A DNA stretch of 46,258 bases from Brumimicrobium sp041655765 (GCA_041655765.1 JBBAEU010000019.1:1-46258), one strand, 5' to 3'. Numbered from the stretch's first letter, positions 17,817 to 26,691 are shown. Made by a program: numbers and translations. Notes: a model not told the origin generated them from the sequence alone.

Positions 17817-18502
17817 ATAGATTCAGCTTTACTATTTCGTATAAAATTCAGAAACCCACTAATGAGTGGATGAGGATGGTCTTTAATGCTTGTTAGCTGA
17901 GGAAGAGTCATAGTAGCAACACAAAATGGTCTGCCTTTTAAACTTATAATTGTTGGGTCTTCATATTGATTAATAGCTTCAATATCTACAATTTCACATA
18001 AATCAGGTAGAAAGTCAGGGTAGATTGAATATTGAACATTGGATAGTTCATTTTGGGGTTGATTTCCATAGAAAGCACTGATTGTCTTCCGAAGAGTTTT
18101 TATTTCAAATTCCTCAAATTTTGTGAGTTTATCTGGTAATAGATTTTCAGTTATGGTTTTTTCATTATTTGGGTTGAGGTGAAATTTCCTAACGAGAGCC
18201 TTAATGAAACGCCTAAAACCCATTCCCGTGATAAATATTGGAATATTGGCATCAAGGGTTTTGTCTAAAATTTCATCAAGGAAAAATAAGTTGTTAAAAG
18301 GGTTTGGAGCAAACCAAACTCCATCATAATTTTTTAAATCACTATTTTTCAACTCAATGGCTTCATATAATCGAATCCAAAAATAATCGACTTCAATTTC
18401 TAATTTTTCTGCTGCATGACCAATAGCAAGATTGGTCGATTGATGTGCAGCGGATGTATAATTATAATCGCCAACGATTGCTATTCTGATTGGTTTTAGC
18501 AT
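17813..18502 (-). CDS. Degenerate class I amidotransferase-like protein (CTP synthase C-terminal-like)
   Basis: This protein of about 229 residues opens with IRIAIVGDYNYTSAAHQST, resembling the family described as CTP synthase C-terminal region-related proteins. They have a class I glutamine amidotransferase fold. At the place where a nucleophile elbow with cysteine would be expected, the sequence reads FITGMGFRR (about 90-98), with no cysteine. It is therefore unlikely to be a glutaminase; the role is unknown. A longer frame starts at a TTG at 18517, but the ATG at 18502 (MLKPIRIA) fits better. It is convergent with thiL with overlapping stops. Confidence 0.65.
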   Translation of the reverse strand: MLKPIRIAIVGDYNYTSAAHQSTNLAIGHAAEKLEIEVDYFWIRLYEAIELKNSDLKNYDGVWFAPNPFNNLFFLDEILDKTLDANIPIFITGMGFRRFIKALVRKFHLNPNNEKTITENLLPDKLTKFEEFEIKTLRKTISAFYGNQPQNELSNVQYSIYPDFLPDLCEIVDIEAINQYEDPTIISLKGRPFCVATMTLPQLTSIKDHPHPLISGFLNFIRNSKAESI

Positions 18503-18534
18503 GCTGTTTGGTTCCAATTAATTTCTGAAATATA

Positions 18535-18567
18535 TAAAAAATAGCCATTCAGCAAGGGAATGGCTAT
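18535..18567 (-). terminator. Intrinsic terminator of the 18.6-19.2 kb lipoprotein gene
   Basis: A 10-bp perfect stem (18541-18550 with 18558-18567) and 6-nt loop are followed on the minus strand by a T run. It sits about 34 bases beyond the lipoprotein stop codon. Confidence 0.75.
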
Positions 18568-18600
18568 AAATAATTTTATTAGTGATTTAATAAACTAACT

Positions 18601-19233
18601 TTATCTTTTAAAAAATCCTTGGAAAATTCCAGCATCAATTTGACGTGTAGCACCATAATTTGGATGATCTACATCGTCTGTATCAAACAATAATGTCACA
18701 TTGAACTTTGCTGTGAATTTCATGTAATCACCATTCTCGTCTGATTCTTGTGAAAGTTTAGTAAATACAAATGAATTTGTTGGAGATGAAGGGTCACTTA
18801 TCCAAATTTTCCCATCTCCATCTTGGAAGAAAATACGCACACCATCAACTGCACCATCCGTAAAATCTCTTGTTAATTCAGAAGTGAAAAAGTCATCAAA
18901 ATCATTAAGAGAAGCATCAAGACCATTGTCTTGGTTAAACTTTAACGAACCAATTTCAAGTCTCATATAATCTACCTTTTCATCAGACCTAAGTGTTGAA
19001 TGATAGATAATTGTTGACATTGCAGGTGAAGGATTTAAAATTTTAGATTGATCAGCTTGGCAATAATAGCCATCTACATCTTTAATGATTTCATAAGTCG
19101 CACCATCAAGAGCTCCAATAAAAGAAGCTGGTAAATCTACTAGTTTTGTTGGTGCTGGAATTACCTCGTGTTTAATACAAGAAGTAAATAAGAGTACACC
19201 AATCAGTATCGAAAAATTTGCTAATAATCTCAT
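18601..19233 (-). CDS. Putative lipoprotein of unknown function
   Basis: This 210-residue protein has a lipoprotein signal peptide: a short MRLL start, a hydrophobic core and the lipobox LFTSC with the lipidated cysteine at about position 19. The mature part is Asp-rich, with no helix-rich or catalytic pattern that I recognise. Alternating hydrophobic residues suggest a beta-sandwich exposed at the cell envelope. It is monocistronic, with its own terminator at 18535-18567. I do not recognise the family. Confidence 0.6.
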   Translation of the reverse strand: MRLLANFSILIGVLLFTSCIKHEVIPAPTKLVDLPASFIGALDGATYEIIKDVDGYYCQADQSKILNPSPAMSTIIYHSTLRSDEKVDYMRLEIGSLKFNQDNGLDASLNDFDDFFTSELTRDFTDGAVDGVRIFFQDGDGKIWISDPSSPTNSFVFTKLSQESDENGDYMKFTAKFNVTLLFDTDDVDHPNYGATRQIDAGIFQGFFKR

Positions 19234-19332
19234 TTTCTTAAATATTTGTTTAGCTAATATACGTATTTAGCTATTAAATAGTTGTCTTTTTTAAAATATT
19301 TTTTCTTTCTTATACAAAATCAAGCAGGATTG

Positions 19333-20733
19333 CTACCCTAAATTAGCAAGAATTTTCTCCACACTGTCTTTTGCGTCACCCAATAACATCTCCGTATTTT
19401 CTTTGTAAAATAAAGGATTGTCTTCGCCAGAATAACCACTTCCCAAAGATCGTTTCATCACAATTACAGTTCCTGATTGCCATGCTTTGATGACAGGCAT
19501 GCCATAGATTGAACTTGCTGGATCATCTTCAGCATTTGGATTGACAACATCGTTTGCGCCAATTACCAGAACTGCATCTGTATTTGGTAAATCTGGATTT
19601 ACTTCGTCCATTTCTAACACAATATCATAAGGGACTTTTGCTTCTGCTAACAGTACGTTCATATGTCCTGGCAAACGACCTGCAACAGGATGTATCGCAA
19701 AAGTCACTTTCTTTCCTGCATCTCTTAATTTTTGCACCAAGCTATGAATGGGATATTGTGCTTTAGCAACTGCCATTCCATATCCTGGAATTATCACAAC
19801 CGATTTAGCTTCTTTTAAAATGTTTGTCGCCTCGTCGTGGTTGATTTGTGTGATTTCACCTTCAATCTCTTTGCTAGAACCTCCTGCTGTTCCAAATCCA
19901 CCCAGAATCACATTAACAAATTTACGGTTCATCGCCTTACTCATGTGAATTGAAAGAAATGCTCCCGAACTACCAACAAGTGCGCCGACAATAATCAATA
20001 GGTCATTCCCCAACATAAATCCTGCTGCTGCCGCCGCCCAACCAGAATAAGAGTTTAACATACTCACAACAACTGGCATGTCGCCACCACCAATTGCCAT
20101 CACCATCATTACACCGATAAAACATCCTATGGCTGTCATTATGTATAGATAAAGCATTGAGGTTTCTTGGGTTTCGGCTTGCACAAACATAACACCTATA
20201 ATAATGGTAACAATAACCAGAATGATGTTAATTGTATGTCGTCCTGGATAAATAAGTGCTTTACTTCTGATTTTACCATCAAGTTTTCCCCATGCAATTA
20301 TCGAACCAGTAAACGTTAAAGCTCCAATAAAAATACCAACATAAACTTCTACTAAATGAATGTTTGCTTCAGTACCTGTTAATGCTTGAGTGTGTGGATC
20401 CAAAAACGAACCATATCCAACTAATACTGCGGCTAATCCTACAAAACTGTGTAAAATTGCGATTAATTGTGGCATGGCGGTCATTTCAACCTTAAACGTA
20501 AGCAAAAGTCCGATTACGCTAGCTATTGCAATAGCGATTACGATATATAATTGTCCGCCGTTATTCACTACATCTTCACCCAAAATGGTTGCAACCAAAG
20601 CGATAGCCATCCCAAAGATTCCATAGATAACACCTCTTTTAGCCGATTCTTGCGAGGACAAACCTCCTAAACTCATTATGAACAGAATACTGGCAAAAAT
20701 GTATGCTGCCGTTTGAATTTCGTTTCCTATCAT
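19333..20733 (-). CDS. pntB: NAD(P) transhydrogenase subunit beta
   Basis: This 466-residue beta subunit of the proton-translocating transhydrogenase moves hydride between NADH and NADP+ using the proton gradient to supply NADPH. The N-terminal half is a bundle of membrane helices (domain II). The C-terminal domain III binds NADP(H) and carries IIPGYGMAVAKAQ, HPVAGRLPGHMN, VLVIGANDVVNP and KRSLGSGYSG. It follows pntA after 58 bases, and both subunits are read as one unit. Confidence 0.95.
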   Translation of the reverse strand: MIGNEIQTAAYIFASILFIMSLGGLSSQESAKRGVIYGIFGMAIALVATILGEDVVNNGGQLYIVIAIAIASVIGLLLTFKVEMTAMPQLIAILHSFVGLAAVLVGYGSFLDPHTQALTGTEANIHLVEVYVGIFIGALTFTGSIIAWGKLDGKIRSKALIYPGRHTINIILVIVTIIIGVMFVQAETQETSMLYLYIMTAIGCFIGVMMVMAIGGGDMPVVVSMLNSYSGWAAAAAGFMLGNDLLIIVGALVGSSGAFLSIHMSKAMNRKFVNVILGGFGTAGGSSKEIEGEITQINHDEATNILKEAKSVVIIPGYGMAVAKAQYPIHSLVQKLRDAGKKVTFAIHPVAGRLPGHMNVLLAEAKVPYDIVLEMDEVNPDLPNTDAVLVIGANDVVNPNAEDDPASSIYGMPVIKAWQSGTVIVMKRSLGSGYSGEDNPLFYKENTEMLLGDAKDSVEKILANLG

Positions 20734-20791
20734 TTCTTTTAATTTTTTGTTCTTTTATTTTTAAGTAATCTCAGCAATCGTTTTGATTCGA

Positions 20792-22351
20792 CTATTTTTT
20801 AAACATATTCAACATCTTATATGTCACAAAAAATCCTCCAACAATGTTGATGGTCGCAATGAGAATCGCGAAGAATGCAACAATTGAAATTGGATTGGTC
20901 ATATCACCCGTGATTTGCAATAAACCACCAATTACGATAATCCCACTGATGGCATTTGTCACCGACATTAAAGGTGTGTGCAAAGCGTGTGTAACGTTTG
21001 TAATTACTTGCCAACCAACAAATACGGACAAGATAAACACAGTAAAATGTTGCATAAACTCTGGTGGCGCATCTGATGCACCAATTAATAATAAAATCAA
21101 ACCAATTACAGCCAATCCTATCACAGTTGAAGCAACTTTTTTCCTAGATTCAGCTGCCAATTTAGCTTCTTCCTGTACTTTTAATTCTTCAGCAGAAGGG
21201 GCTTTTCTTTGGTCACCTCCACCTGCGGTTGGACTTACCTGTAAAGGTTTTTGTGGCCAATTGATTGCGCCATTATATACAACCATTGCACGAGAAACAA
21301 TATCATCTTCCATGTCGATTTTAAAACCCTCTGCTTTCCCCATGTCGTCCAATAGATGACATAGGTTGTTTCCATATAATTGTGATGCTTGATTTGGTAA
21401 TTGGTCTAACTTCCCAACAATGATTACACCATTATCCGTTGTATATATTTCATTATTTCTCGTAAGTTCACAGTTTCCACCAGTTGTTGCCGCTAAATCT
21501 ACGATAACAGAACCTGATTTCATTGCTTTTACATGTTCTTCTAAAATTAATCTAGGTGCTGGTTTACCAGGGATTTGAGCTGTCGTGATAATGATATCGA
21601 CTTCCTTAGCTTGTTCTAAAAACAAAGCCATTTCTGCGTCGATAAATTCTTGAGACATCACTTTAGAGTACCCTGATTCCGTTGCACCATCTTCATCGAT
21701 GTTCACGGTAAGAAATTCTGCACCCATGGATTCGATTTGTTCTGCTACTTCTTTTCGTGTATCGAAAGCACGAACAATTGCTCCTAAAGAATTAGCTGCA
21801 CCGATAGCTGCCAATCCTGCAACTCCAGCACCAATAACTAAGACTTTTGCAGGTTCAACTTTTCCTGCAGCAGTAATTTGGCCATTTAAAAATCTTCCAA
21901 AGTGATAAGAAGCTTCAATTACGGAACGATATCCCTGAATGTTTGCCATAGATGAACGAACATCCATCTTTTGTGCCCTTGAAATTCTTGGAATCGCATC
22001 CATTGCAACGGCATTTACTTTTTTATCGGCTAACTTTTGAAGAATATCTTTGTTTTGATCAGGCCATAAATAGCTTAACAAAACCAAACCTTCTTTCATC
22101 ATGTCAATTTCACTGGGAGCTGGCTCGTTAACTTTTAAAACGATATCAGACTCACCATAAATCTTTTCTGCTGAATCAACAATTGTTGCTCCCACTTCTT
22201 GGTAAGCTTTATCAGAAAAATTAGCTCTTTCTCCTGCTTTACGCTGAACGTAAACATCGAAACCTTGTTTCTGTAGTCGCACAACAGTTTTTGGTGTTGC
22301 GGCAACCCTCAACTCTTCCAATGATACTTCTACTGGTATTCCTACTTTCAT
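20792..22351 (-). CDS. pntA: NAD(P) transhydrogenase subunit alpha
   Basis: This 519-residue alpha subunit resembles the Escherichia coli single-chain form, with domain I and the membrane segment fused rather than split into two genes. Domain I binds NAD(H): GIPVEVSLEELRVAATP at the start and the nucleotide-binding loop VIGAGVAGLAAIGAANSLG. After a charged linker (KVQEEAKLAAESRKK) come about four membrane helices (about 410-515). The start is ATG at 22351. A TATTTTTG promoter element lies 38 bases upstream on the minus strand. Confidence 0.95.
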   Translation of the reverse strand: MKVGIPVEVSLEELRVAATPKTVVRLQKQGFDVYVQRKAGERANFSDKAYQEVGATIVDSAEKIYGESDIVLKVNEPAPSEIDMMKEGLVLLSYLWPDQNKDILQKLADKKVNAVAMDAIPRISRAQKMDVRSSMANIQGYRSVIEASYHFGRFLNGQITAAGKVEPAKVLVIGAGVAGLAAIGAANSLGAIVRAFDTRKEVAEQIESMGAEFLTVNIDEDGATESGYSKVMSQEFIDAEMALFLEQAKEVDIIITTAQIPGKPAPRLILEEHVKAMKSGSVIVDLAATTGGNCELTRNNEIYTTDNGVIIVGKLDQLPNQASQLYGNNLCHLLDDMGKAEGFKIDMEDDIVSRAMVVYNGAINWPQKPLQVSPTAGGGDQRKAPSAEELKVQEEAKLAAESRKKVASTVIGLAVIGLILLLIGASDAPPEFMQHFTVFILSVFVGWQVITNVTHALHTPLMSVTNAISGIIVIGGLLQITGDMTNPISIVAFFAILIATINIVGGFFVTYKMLNMFKK

Positions 22352-22389
22352 ATCTTTTGATATATGTTTTGAGTGTGTTTTTACAAGTG

Positions 22390-22397
22390 CAAAAATA
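22390..22397 (-). promoter_or_regulatory. -7 element (TATTTTTG) for pntA-pntB
   Basis: This is an exact TAnnTTTG match on the minus strand upstream of pntA, in the 227-bp region divergent from yjdM. On the plus strand a weaker near match (CATCTTTG, 22539-22546) may serve yjdM. Confidence 0.5.
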
Positions 22398-22578
22398 CAA
22401 ATTTTATAAGAAACCGTTAAAGATATTTATTTAAGTGGTTTTTTGATGCGTTTTTTACTTTATTTTGCTTTTTTTGATAAAAAACAGTTTCTATACTGAC
22501 CGAATTCACCTGACTTCCCCAAAATCAATAAAAATTAGCATCTTTGTAAACAAAATGTAAATCAAAATCAAGAATAAA

Positions 22579-22917
22579 ATGAAAACTTGTCCAGAATGCT
22601 CCTCAGAATATGGTTATTCAATGGGAAATGAATTATATGCTTGTCCTGAATGTGGATATGAATGGAATCCAAATGAGGTCTCTGAAGCAAAAAGTACTGA
22701 TTCACTAATAGTTTTAGATGCAAACGGGAATGAACTAAATGAAGGCGATTCTGTTGTGATTATCAAAGATTTACCTGTAAAAGGTGCGCCAAAACCAATT
22801 AAAGCAGGAACCAAAGTTAAAAACATTAGATTAGTTGACGCAGACCATAATATTGACTGTAAAGTTCCAGGATTTGGAGCGATGGGGCTGAAATCTGAAT
22901 TCGTTAAAAAGGCTTAG
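22579..22917 (+). CDS. yjdM: YjdM (PhnA-type) zinc-ribbon protein
   Basis: This 112-residue protein matches the YjdM/PhnA family in length and layout. A four-cysteine zinc ribbon opens it (CPECSSEYGY and CPECGYEW), followed by a beta-barrel-like C-terminal domain with NEGDSVVIIKDLPVKG and an ending GLKSEFVKKA. The family was once linked to alkylphosphonate use, but its biochemical role is unsettled. It is a single gene, divergent from pntA, and its stop overlaps the stop of mnmD by 4 bases (22914-22917). Confidence 0.92.
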   Translation: MKTCPECSSEYGYSMGNELYACPECGYEWNPNEVSEAKSTDSLIVLDANGNELNEGDSVVIIKDLPVKGAPKPIKAGTKVKNIRLVDADHNIDCKVPGFGAMGLKSEFVKKA

Positions 22918-23579
22918 TTTTTTACCGCCCTTAACATTTCTCTTTTTCCGGGTGGTCCAGGGAGTTTTTCTACAGTAAAACCAATGTTTTGCAAAGAACG
23001 GCGTACGTCTCCTTTAGCGGAATAGGTGACAAAAATGCCACCTACTTTGAGTGCATCATATAATTTTTGAAAAACTTTCGCTGTCCACATTTCTGGCTGT
23101 ACTGATGGAGCAAAAGCATCGAAGTAAATTAAATCGAAATAATCTGTTTTGGGGATAAAGTCGTTTAATTTTTTCTGAATTTTTGTTAGAAAGAAATAAT
23201 GACTTATTTCAACTCTTTTCTCCCATGGAACTTTGTGCAAATGATTGTATTCATCCGAAAAGTTAATGATTAATTCATGTTCTACATAATTCAATTGATT
23301 TTTTTCTTCTTCAGAAATTGGATAAGATTCTAATCCCGTGTAAAACACAGTTCTTTTATCTTTCTGTGCTTGAATCAATGTTAGGATAGCATTTAAACCA
23401 GTACCAAACCCAATTTCTAAGATGTTGCACCTCAACTGTTGGGTTTGATTCCAACCATTTTTTATAAAAACATGCAAAGCCTCCCGTATTGCACCATGGG
23501 TAGAATGATAACTTTCATTTATATCTGGCAAATAAATTGTCTTTGAACCGTCTTTTGTTTCAATGATTTCCCGTTTCAT
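22914..23579 (-). CDS. mnmD: tRNA 5-methylaminomethyl-2-thiouridine methyltransferase MnmD
   Basis: This 221-residue SAM-dependent methyltransferase completes the mnm5s2U34 wobble modification of tRNA. It opens with IIETKDGSKTIYLPDINESYHSTHGA, typical of the MnmC(M) domain. It has the SAM loop NILEIGFGTGLNAI, then DLIYFDAFAPSVQPEMW and FVTYSAKGDVRRSLQ. The FAD-oxidase half of MnmC is absent, so this is the stand-alone MnmD form. Upstream on the minus strand, TATATTTA (one mismatch to TAnnTTTG, 23584-23591) sits only 4 bases from the ATG, so the mRNA could be leaderless. Confidence 0.9.
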   Translation of the reverse strand: MKREIIETKDGSKTIYLPDINESYHSTHGAIREALHVFIKNGWNQTQQLRCNILEIGFGTGLNAILTLIQAQKDKRTVFYTGLESYPISEEEKNQLNYVEHELIINFSDEYNHLHKVPWEKRVEISHYFFLTKIQKKLNDFIPKTDYFDLIYFDAFAPSVQPEMWTAKVFQKLYDALKVGGIFVTYSAKGDVRRSLQNIGFTVEKLPGPPGKREMLRAVKN

Positions 23580-23653
23580 ACGGTAAATATACCAGAAATA
23601 TTTTATGGTCGGTTTTAAAATTCTTGTAAAAGTTTATTAATCGTTTAATTAAA

Positions 23654-23672
23654 TTAACAATAGACTTGTTAA
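23654..23672. repeat. Inverted repeat in the mnmD-dnaB divergent region
   Basis: A perfect 7-bp inverted repeat (TTAACAA, 5-base spacer, TTGTTAA) is followed closely by an 18-bp A/T palindrome at 23677-23694 (A, eight T, eight A, T). The location between divergent genes suits an operator. On the plus strand the T run also makes it resemble a terminator, although no plus-strand gene ends just upstream. Confidence 0.35.
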
Positions 23673-23745
23673 CTTTATTTTTTTTAAAAAAAATATATTG
23701 AGACATCTTTGACATGTATTTTAAATGGTTGAATGATATAAAAAG

Positions 23746-23754
23746 TTATTCACA
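23746..23754 (+). promoter_or_regulatory. Single DnaA-box match upstream of dnaB
   Basis: TTATTCACA fits the DnaA box consensus TTATNCACA, 80 bases upstream of the dnaB ATG. A single box is not an origin. It could be chance, or a regulatory site tying dnaB expression to DnaA. Confidence 0.25.
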
Positions 23755-23821
23755 AGGGTTGAGTTTTAAACATTCCTTGAATATAGAATAAAAATCATTC
23801 TATTTAAGACTTTCTTTTATC

Positions 23822-23829
23822 TATATTTG
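23822..23829 (+). promoter_or_regulatory. -7 element (TATATTTG) abutting the dnaB start codon
   Basis: An exact TAnnTTTG match ends only four bases before the dnaB ATG. The usual start of transcription after this element would fall at or just beside the initiation codon. Confidence 0.5.
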
Positions 23830-23833
23830 TACC

Positions 23834-25411
23834 ATGGCAAATGAGAAAAATGATATTAAAGCAACGAGGAATAGAGGAACTAGAACATCAGTTTCGCACA
23901 TTGATATTGGTAGAATCCCACCACAAGCCTTGGATTTAGAACAAGCTGTTTTGGGTGCAATGATGATTGATAATACTGCTTTAAATATTGCAGTTGAAGT
24001 TTTGGGACGAAAAGAGGCTTTTTACGACCCAAAACATCAAGTAATTTTTGAAGCAATTAAAGGTGTTTATAAAACTTCAATGCCAGTTGACTTATTGACG
24101 ATAACTGAGCAGTTACGAAGAGATGGCGCTTTAGAAGTCGCTGGTGGTGCTTATTATCTGTCTAGTCTTACCAATAAAATTGCATCCGCCGCCAATGCTG
24201 AACATCACGCAAGATTGGTGATGGAAAAATTTATCCAACGAGAGATAATTACTGTTTCAAACGACATCCTCCGAGATGCGTATGACGAAACAAAAGATGT
24301 TTTTGAGGTACTCTCCAAAGCAGAAGAAGGATTGTTTAACATCGCTCAAAATAACATGAAGAAAAGTTATGATGAGATGTCATCTGTTATGAAAGAAGCC
24401 ATAACAGAAATTGAAAAGGCAAGAGATAATGCGGATGGTGTTTCGGGAATCCCGACAGGATTGACAGATTTAGATAGGATTACCTCTGGTTGGCAACGCT
24501 CCGACATGATCGTAATTGCTGCTCGTCCAGCCATGGGGAAAACAGCATTTGTACTTACAATGGCCAGAAATATGGCGGTCGATTATAATATTCCAGTGGC
24601 TATATTTTCTCTCGAAATGTCAAGCGTTCAGTTAGTAAAACGACTGATTTCATCAGAAGCACAAATTGATGCAGAACACCTAAGAAAAGGAAATATTCGC
24701 GACGATCAGTTACAACAAATTCATACAAGAATTGGAAAATTGAGTAAAGCTCCAATATACATCGATGACACACCAGGCATCTCTATCTTCGATTTGAGAG
24801 CAAAATGTCGAAGAATGAAAAACAAACACGATATTCAGGCAGTTATTATTGACTATTTACAACTTATGACGGCAGGAACTGGCTCAAAAGGTGGAGGAAA
24901 TAGGGAACAAGAAATTTCTCAAATATCTCGTTCAATTAAAGAAATAGCCAAAGAATTGAACGTCCCAGTGTTGGTCCTGTCACAGCTAAACCGATCGGTT
25001 GAGGTAAGGGGAGGAGATAAAAAACCTGTGCTTTCGGATCTGAGAGAGTCAGGTGCGATTGAGCAAGATGCAGATATTGTTGCCTTTATCCACAGACCAG
25101 AATATTACGAGATACTTGAAACCGAAGACGGAACACCAACAAAAGGATTGGGAAATATCATCATCGCAAAACACAGAAACGGTTCAACAGGAACAGTTCA
25201 ACTTAAGTTTATTGGAAAGTATGCGAAATTTGATAACTGGAATAGCTTTGGCATGGTTGATGATGGATTTGGAGAAAGTAAAAGTTTGCCAATCGGTCAA
25301 GGTTTTGATAATGAAGGTCAACAATTTGATAATTTTTTGATAAAATCTAGTCGAATGAATGATGATTTTGATATTACCGAAGACGATAAGGATGATAGTA
25401 CGCCTTTCTAA
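23834..25411 (+). CDS. dnaB: Replicative DNA helicase DnaB
   Basis: This 525-residue hexameric helicase unwinds DNA at the replication fork. The N-terminal domain begins IPPQALDLEQAVLGAMM. The RecA-like motor has the Walker A loop AARPAMGKTAF (K236), the Walker B region AVIIDYLQLM, and LSQLNRSVEVR, SDLRESGAIEQDAD and FIHRPEYY. The acidic tail ends DDSTPF. No intein is present. The ATG at 23834 is nearly abutted by a promoter element, and the next methionine would delete conserved sequence, so leaderless translation is possible. Two genes follow with gaps of 16 and 4 bases. Confidence 0.95.
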   Translation: MANEKNDIKATRNRGTRTSVSHIDIGRIPPQALDLEQAVLGAMMIDNTALNIAVEVLGRKEAFYDPKHQVIFEAIKGVYKTSMPVDLLTITEQLRRDGALEVAGGAYYLSSLTNKIASAANAEHHARLVMEKFIQREIITVSNDILRDAYDETKDVFEVLSKAEEGLFNIAQNNMKKSYDEMSSVMKEAITEIEKARDNADGVSGIPTGLTDLDRITSGWQRSDMIVIAARPAMGKTAFVLTMARNMAVDYNIPVAIFSLEMSSVQLVKRLISSEAQIDAEHLRKGNIRDDQLQQIHTRIGKLSKAPIYIDDTPGISIFDLRAKCRRMKNKHDIQAVIIDYLQLMTAGTGSKGGGNREQEISQISRSIKEIAKELNVPVLVLSQLNRSVEVRGGDKKPVLSDLRESGAIEQDADIVAFIHRPEYYEILETEDGTPTKGLGNIIIAKHRNGSTGTVQLKFIGKYAKFDNWNSFGMVDDGFGESKSLPIGQGFDNEGQQFDNFLIKSSRMNDDFDITEDDKDDSTPF

Positions 25412-25427
25412 ATAAAATATTTTAAAA

Positions 25428-26687
25428 ATGAAATTTATAACCCTTTCAATAATTGGTGTGTTATTAGCATTTAATACGTCTGCTACTCAATTGCTAATTC
25501 CTATGGATAAAACACAAACGGATCATTTGAAAGCTTATGGGGTTGCTTATTTTGCACTGAATCATGGAGTTGCAATCGAGTGGTTCTTAAATTATAGAGG
25601 TGGTTCTTTTTTGATGCCCCATTTGGAAACGTTAGAAAAAGAACTTGTCATTAGAGGAATTAGATATGAAGTTTTAGCAGACGGACAGGTAAACCAAATT
25701 AGAAGAGAAATCGCTTCGCCTGAAGTAAACCAAGAAATTGTTCAGTTAGAAGTTGCACCAAAAATTGCTGTATATACACCCGACGATAAACGTCCTTGGG
25801 ACGACGCTGTTACGCTTGTTATGGAATATGCCGAAATTCCGTATGATAAAATTTATGACAGTGCCGTTATCGCTGGCGATTTGATGAATTATGATTGGCT
25901 ACACCTTCATCATGAGGATTTTACAGGACAATATGGGAAGTTTTATGCCGCATATCGAAATGCACAATGGTATAAAGACCAAGTGGCAATAATGGAAGCA
26001 AGTGCTGCACGACTTGGATTTGAAAAAGTATCTGATATGAAATTGGCAGTTGCAAAAGCCATTAAAAACTATGTAACCTTGGGAGGTTTTTTGTTTACAA
26101 TGTGTAGCGGAACGGATAGTTTTGATATTGCACTTGCCGCTCACAAAACAGATATTGTAGAATATATGTATGATGGAGATGGAATGGATCCCAATTATCG
26201 TTCTAAACTTGATTTTGATAATGGTTTTGCTTTTGAAAATTATACAATTGTTGAAAATCCAATGAAATACGAATTTTCAAGTATAGATGGAACAGATTTA
26301 CATCGAAAAGTAACAGAAAGAGATGACTTTTTTACCTTGTTTGAATTTTCAGCAAAATGGGATATTGTACCAACGATTTTGACGCAAAACCACGAAACAA
26401 TTATTAAGAACTTTTATGGTCAAACTACCGACTTTGTAAAAGACTACATTAAACCTTCGGTGACCATTATGGGTGAATCAAAATCTCTTGGAACAGTTAA
26501 ATATATTCATGGAGAACAAGGAAACGGAACTTGGACATTTTATGGTGGACATGACCCAGAGGACTATCAACACCGCGTTGGCGATTCTCCAACGGATTTG
26601 AATCTACATCCTAACTCGCCTGGATACAGATTAATCTTAAATAACGTCCTCTTCCCCGCGGCAAAGAAGAAAAAGCGAAAAACATAG
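25428..26687 (+). CDS. Secreted protein of the Bacteroidota family often labelled 'asparagine synthetase B'
   Basis: This 419-residue protein has a signal peptide (cleavage near SATQ, about residue 20). It matches a conserved Bacteroidota family that is commonly labelled asparagine synthetase B. It has neither the N-terminal cysteine nucleophile nor the full SGGxDS ATP-pyrophosphatase loop expected of AsnB. It shows instead a possible class I amidotransferase-like core: a strand KIAVYTP, then YDWLHLHHEDFTG, then GGFLFTMCSGTDS with C226 at a nucleophile-elbow-like position. Several conserved histidines are present (HLHHEDF, QNHETII, GGHDPED). Its function is unknown; periplasmic location is inferred. 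It lies in a probable operon behind dnaB. Confidence 0.7.
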   Translation: MKFITLSIIGVLLAFNTSATQLLIPMDKTQTDHLKAYGVAYFALNHGVAIEWFLNYRGGSFLMPHLETLEKELVIRGIRYEVLADGQVNQIRREIASPEVNQEIVQLEVAPKIAVYTPDDKRPWDDAVTLVMEYAEIPYDKIYDSAVIAGDLMNYDWLHLHHEDFTGQYGKFYAAYRNAQWYKDQVAIMEASAARLGFEKVSDMKLAVAKAIKNYVTLGGFLFTMCSGTDSFDIALAAHKTDIVEYMYDGDGMDPNYRSKLDFDNGFAFENYTIVENPMKYEFSSIDGTDLHRKVTERDDFFTLFEFSAKWDIVPTILTQNHETIIKNFYGQTTDFVKDYIKPSVTIMGESKSLGTVKYIHGEQGNGTWTFYGGHDPEDYQHRVGDSPTDLNLHPNSPGYRLILNNVLFPAAKKKKRKT

Positions 26688-26691
26688 TAGG

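Noticed and set aside
23580..23833. Replication origin next to dnaB
   Set aside because: Only one DnaA-box match was found and no dnaA or dnaN gene is nearby.
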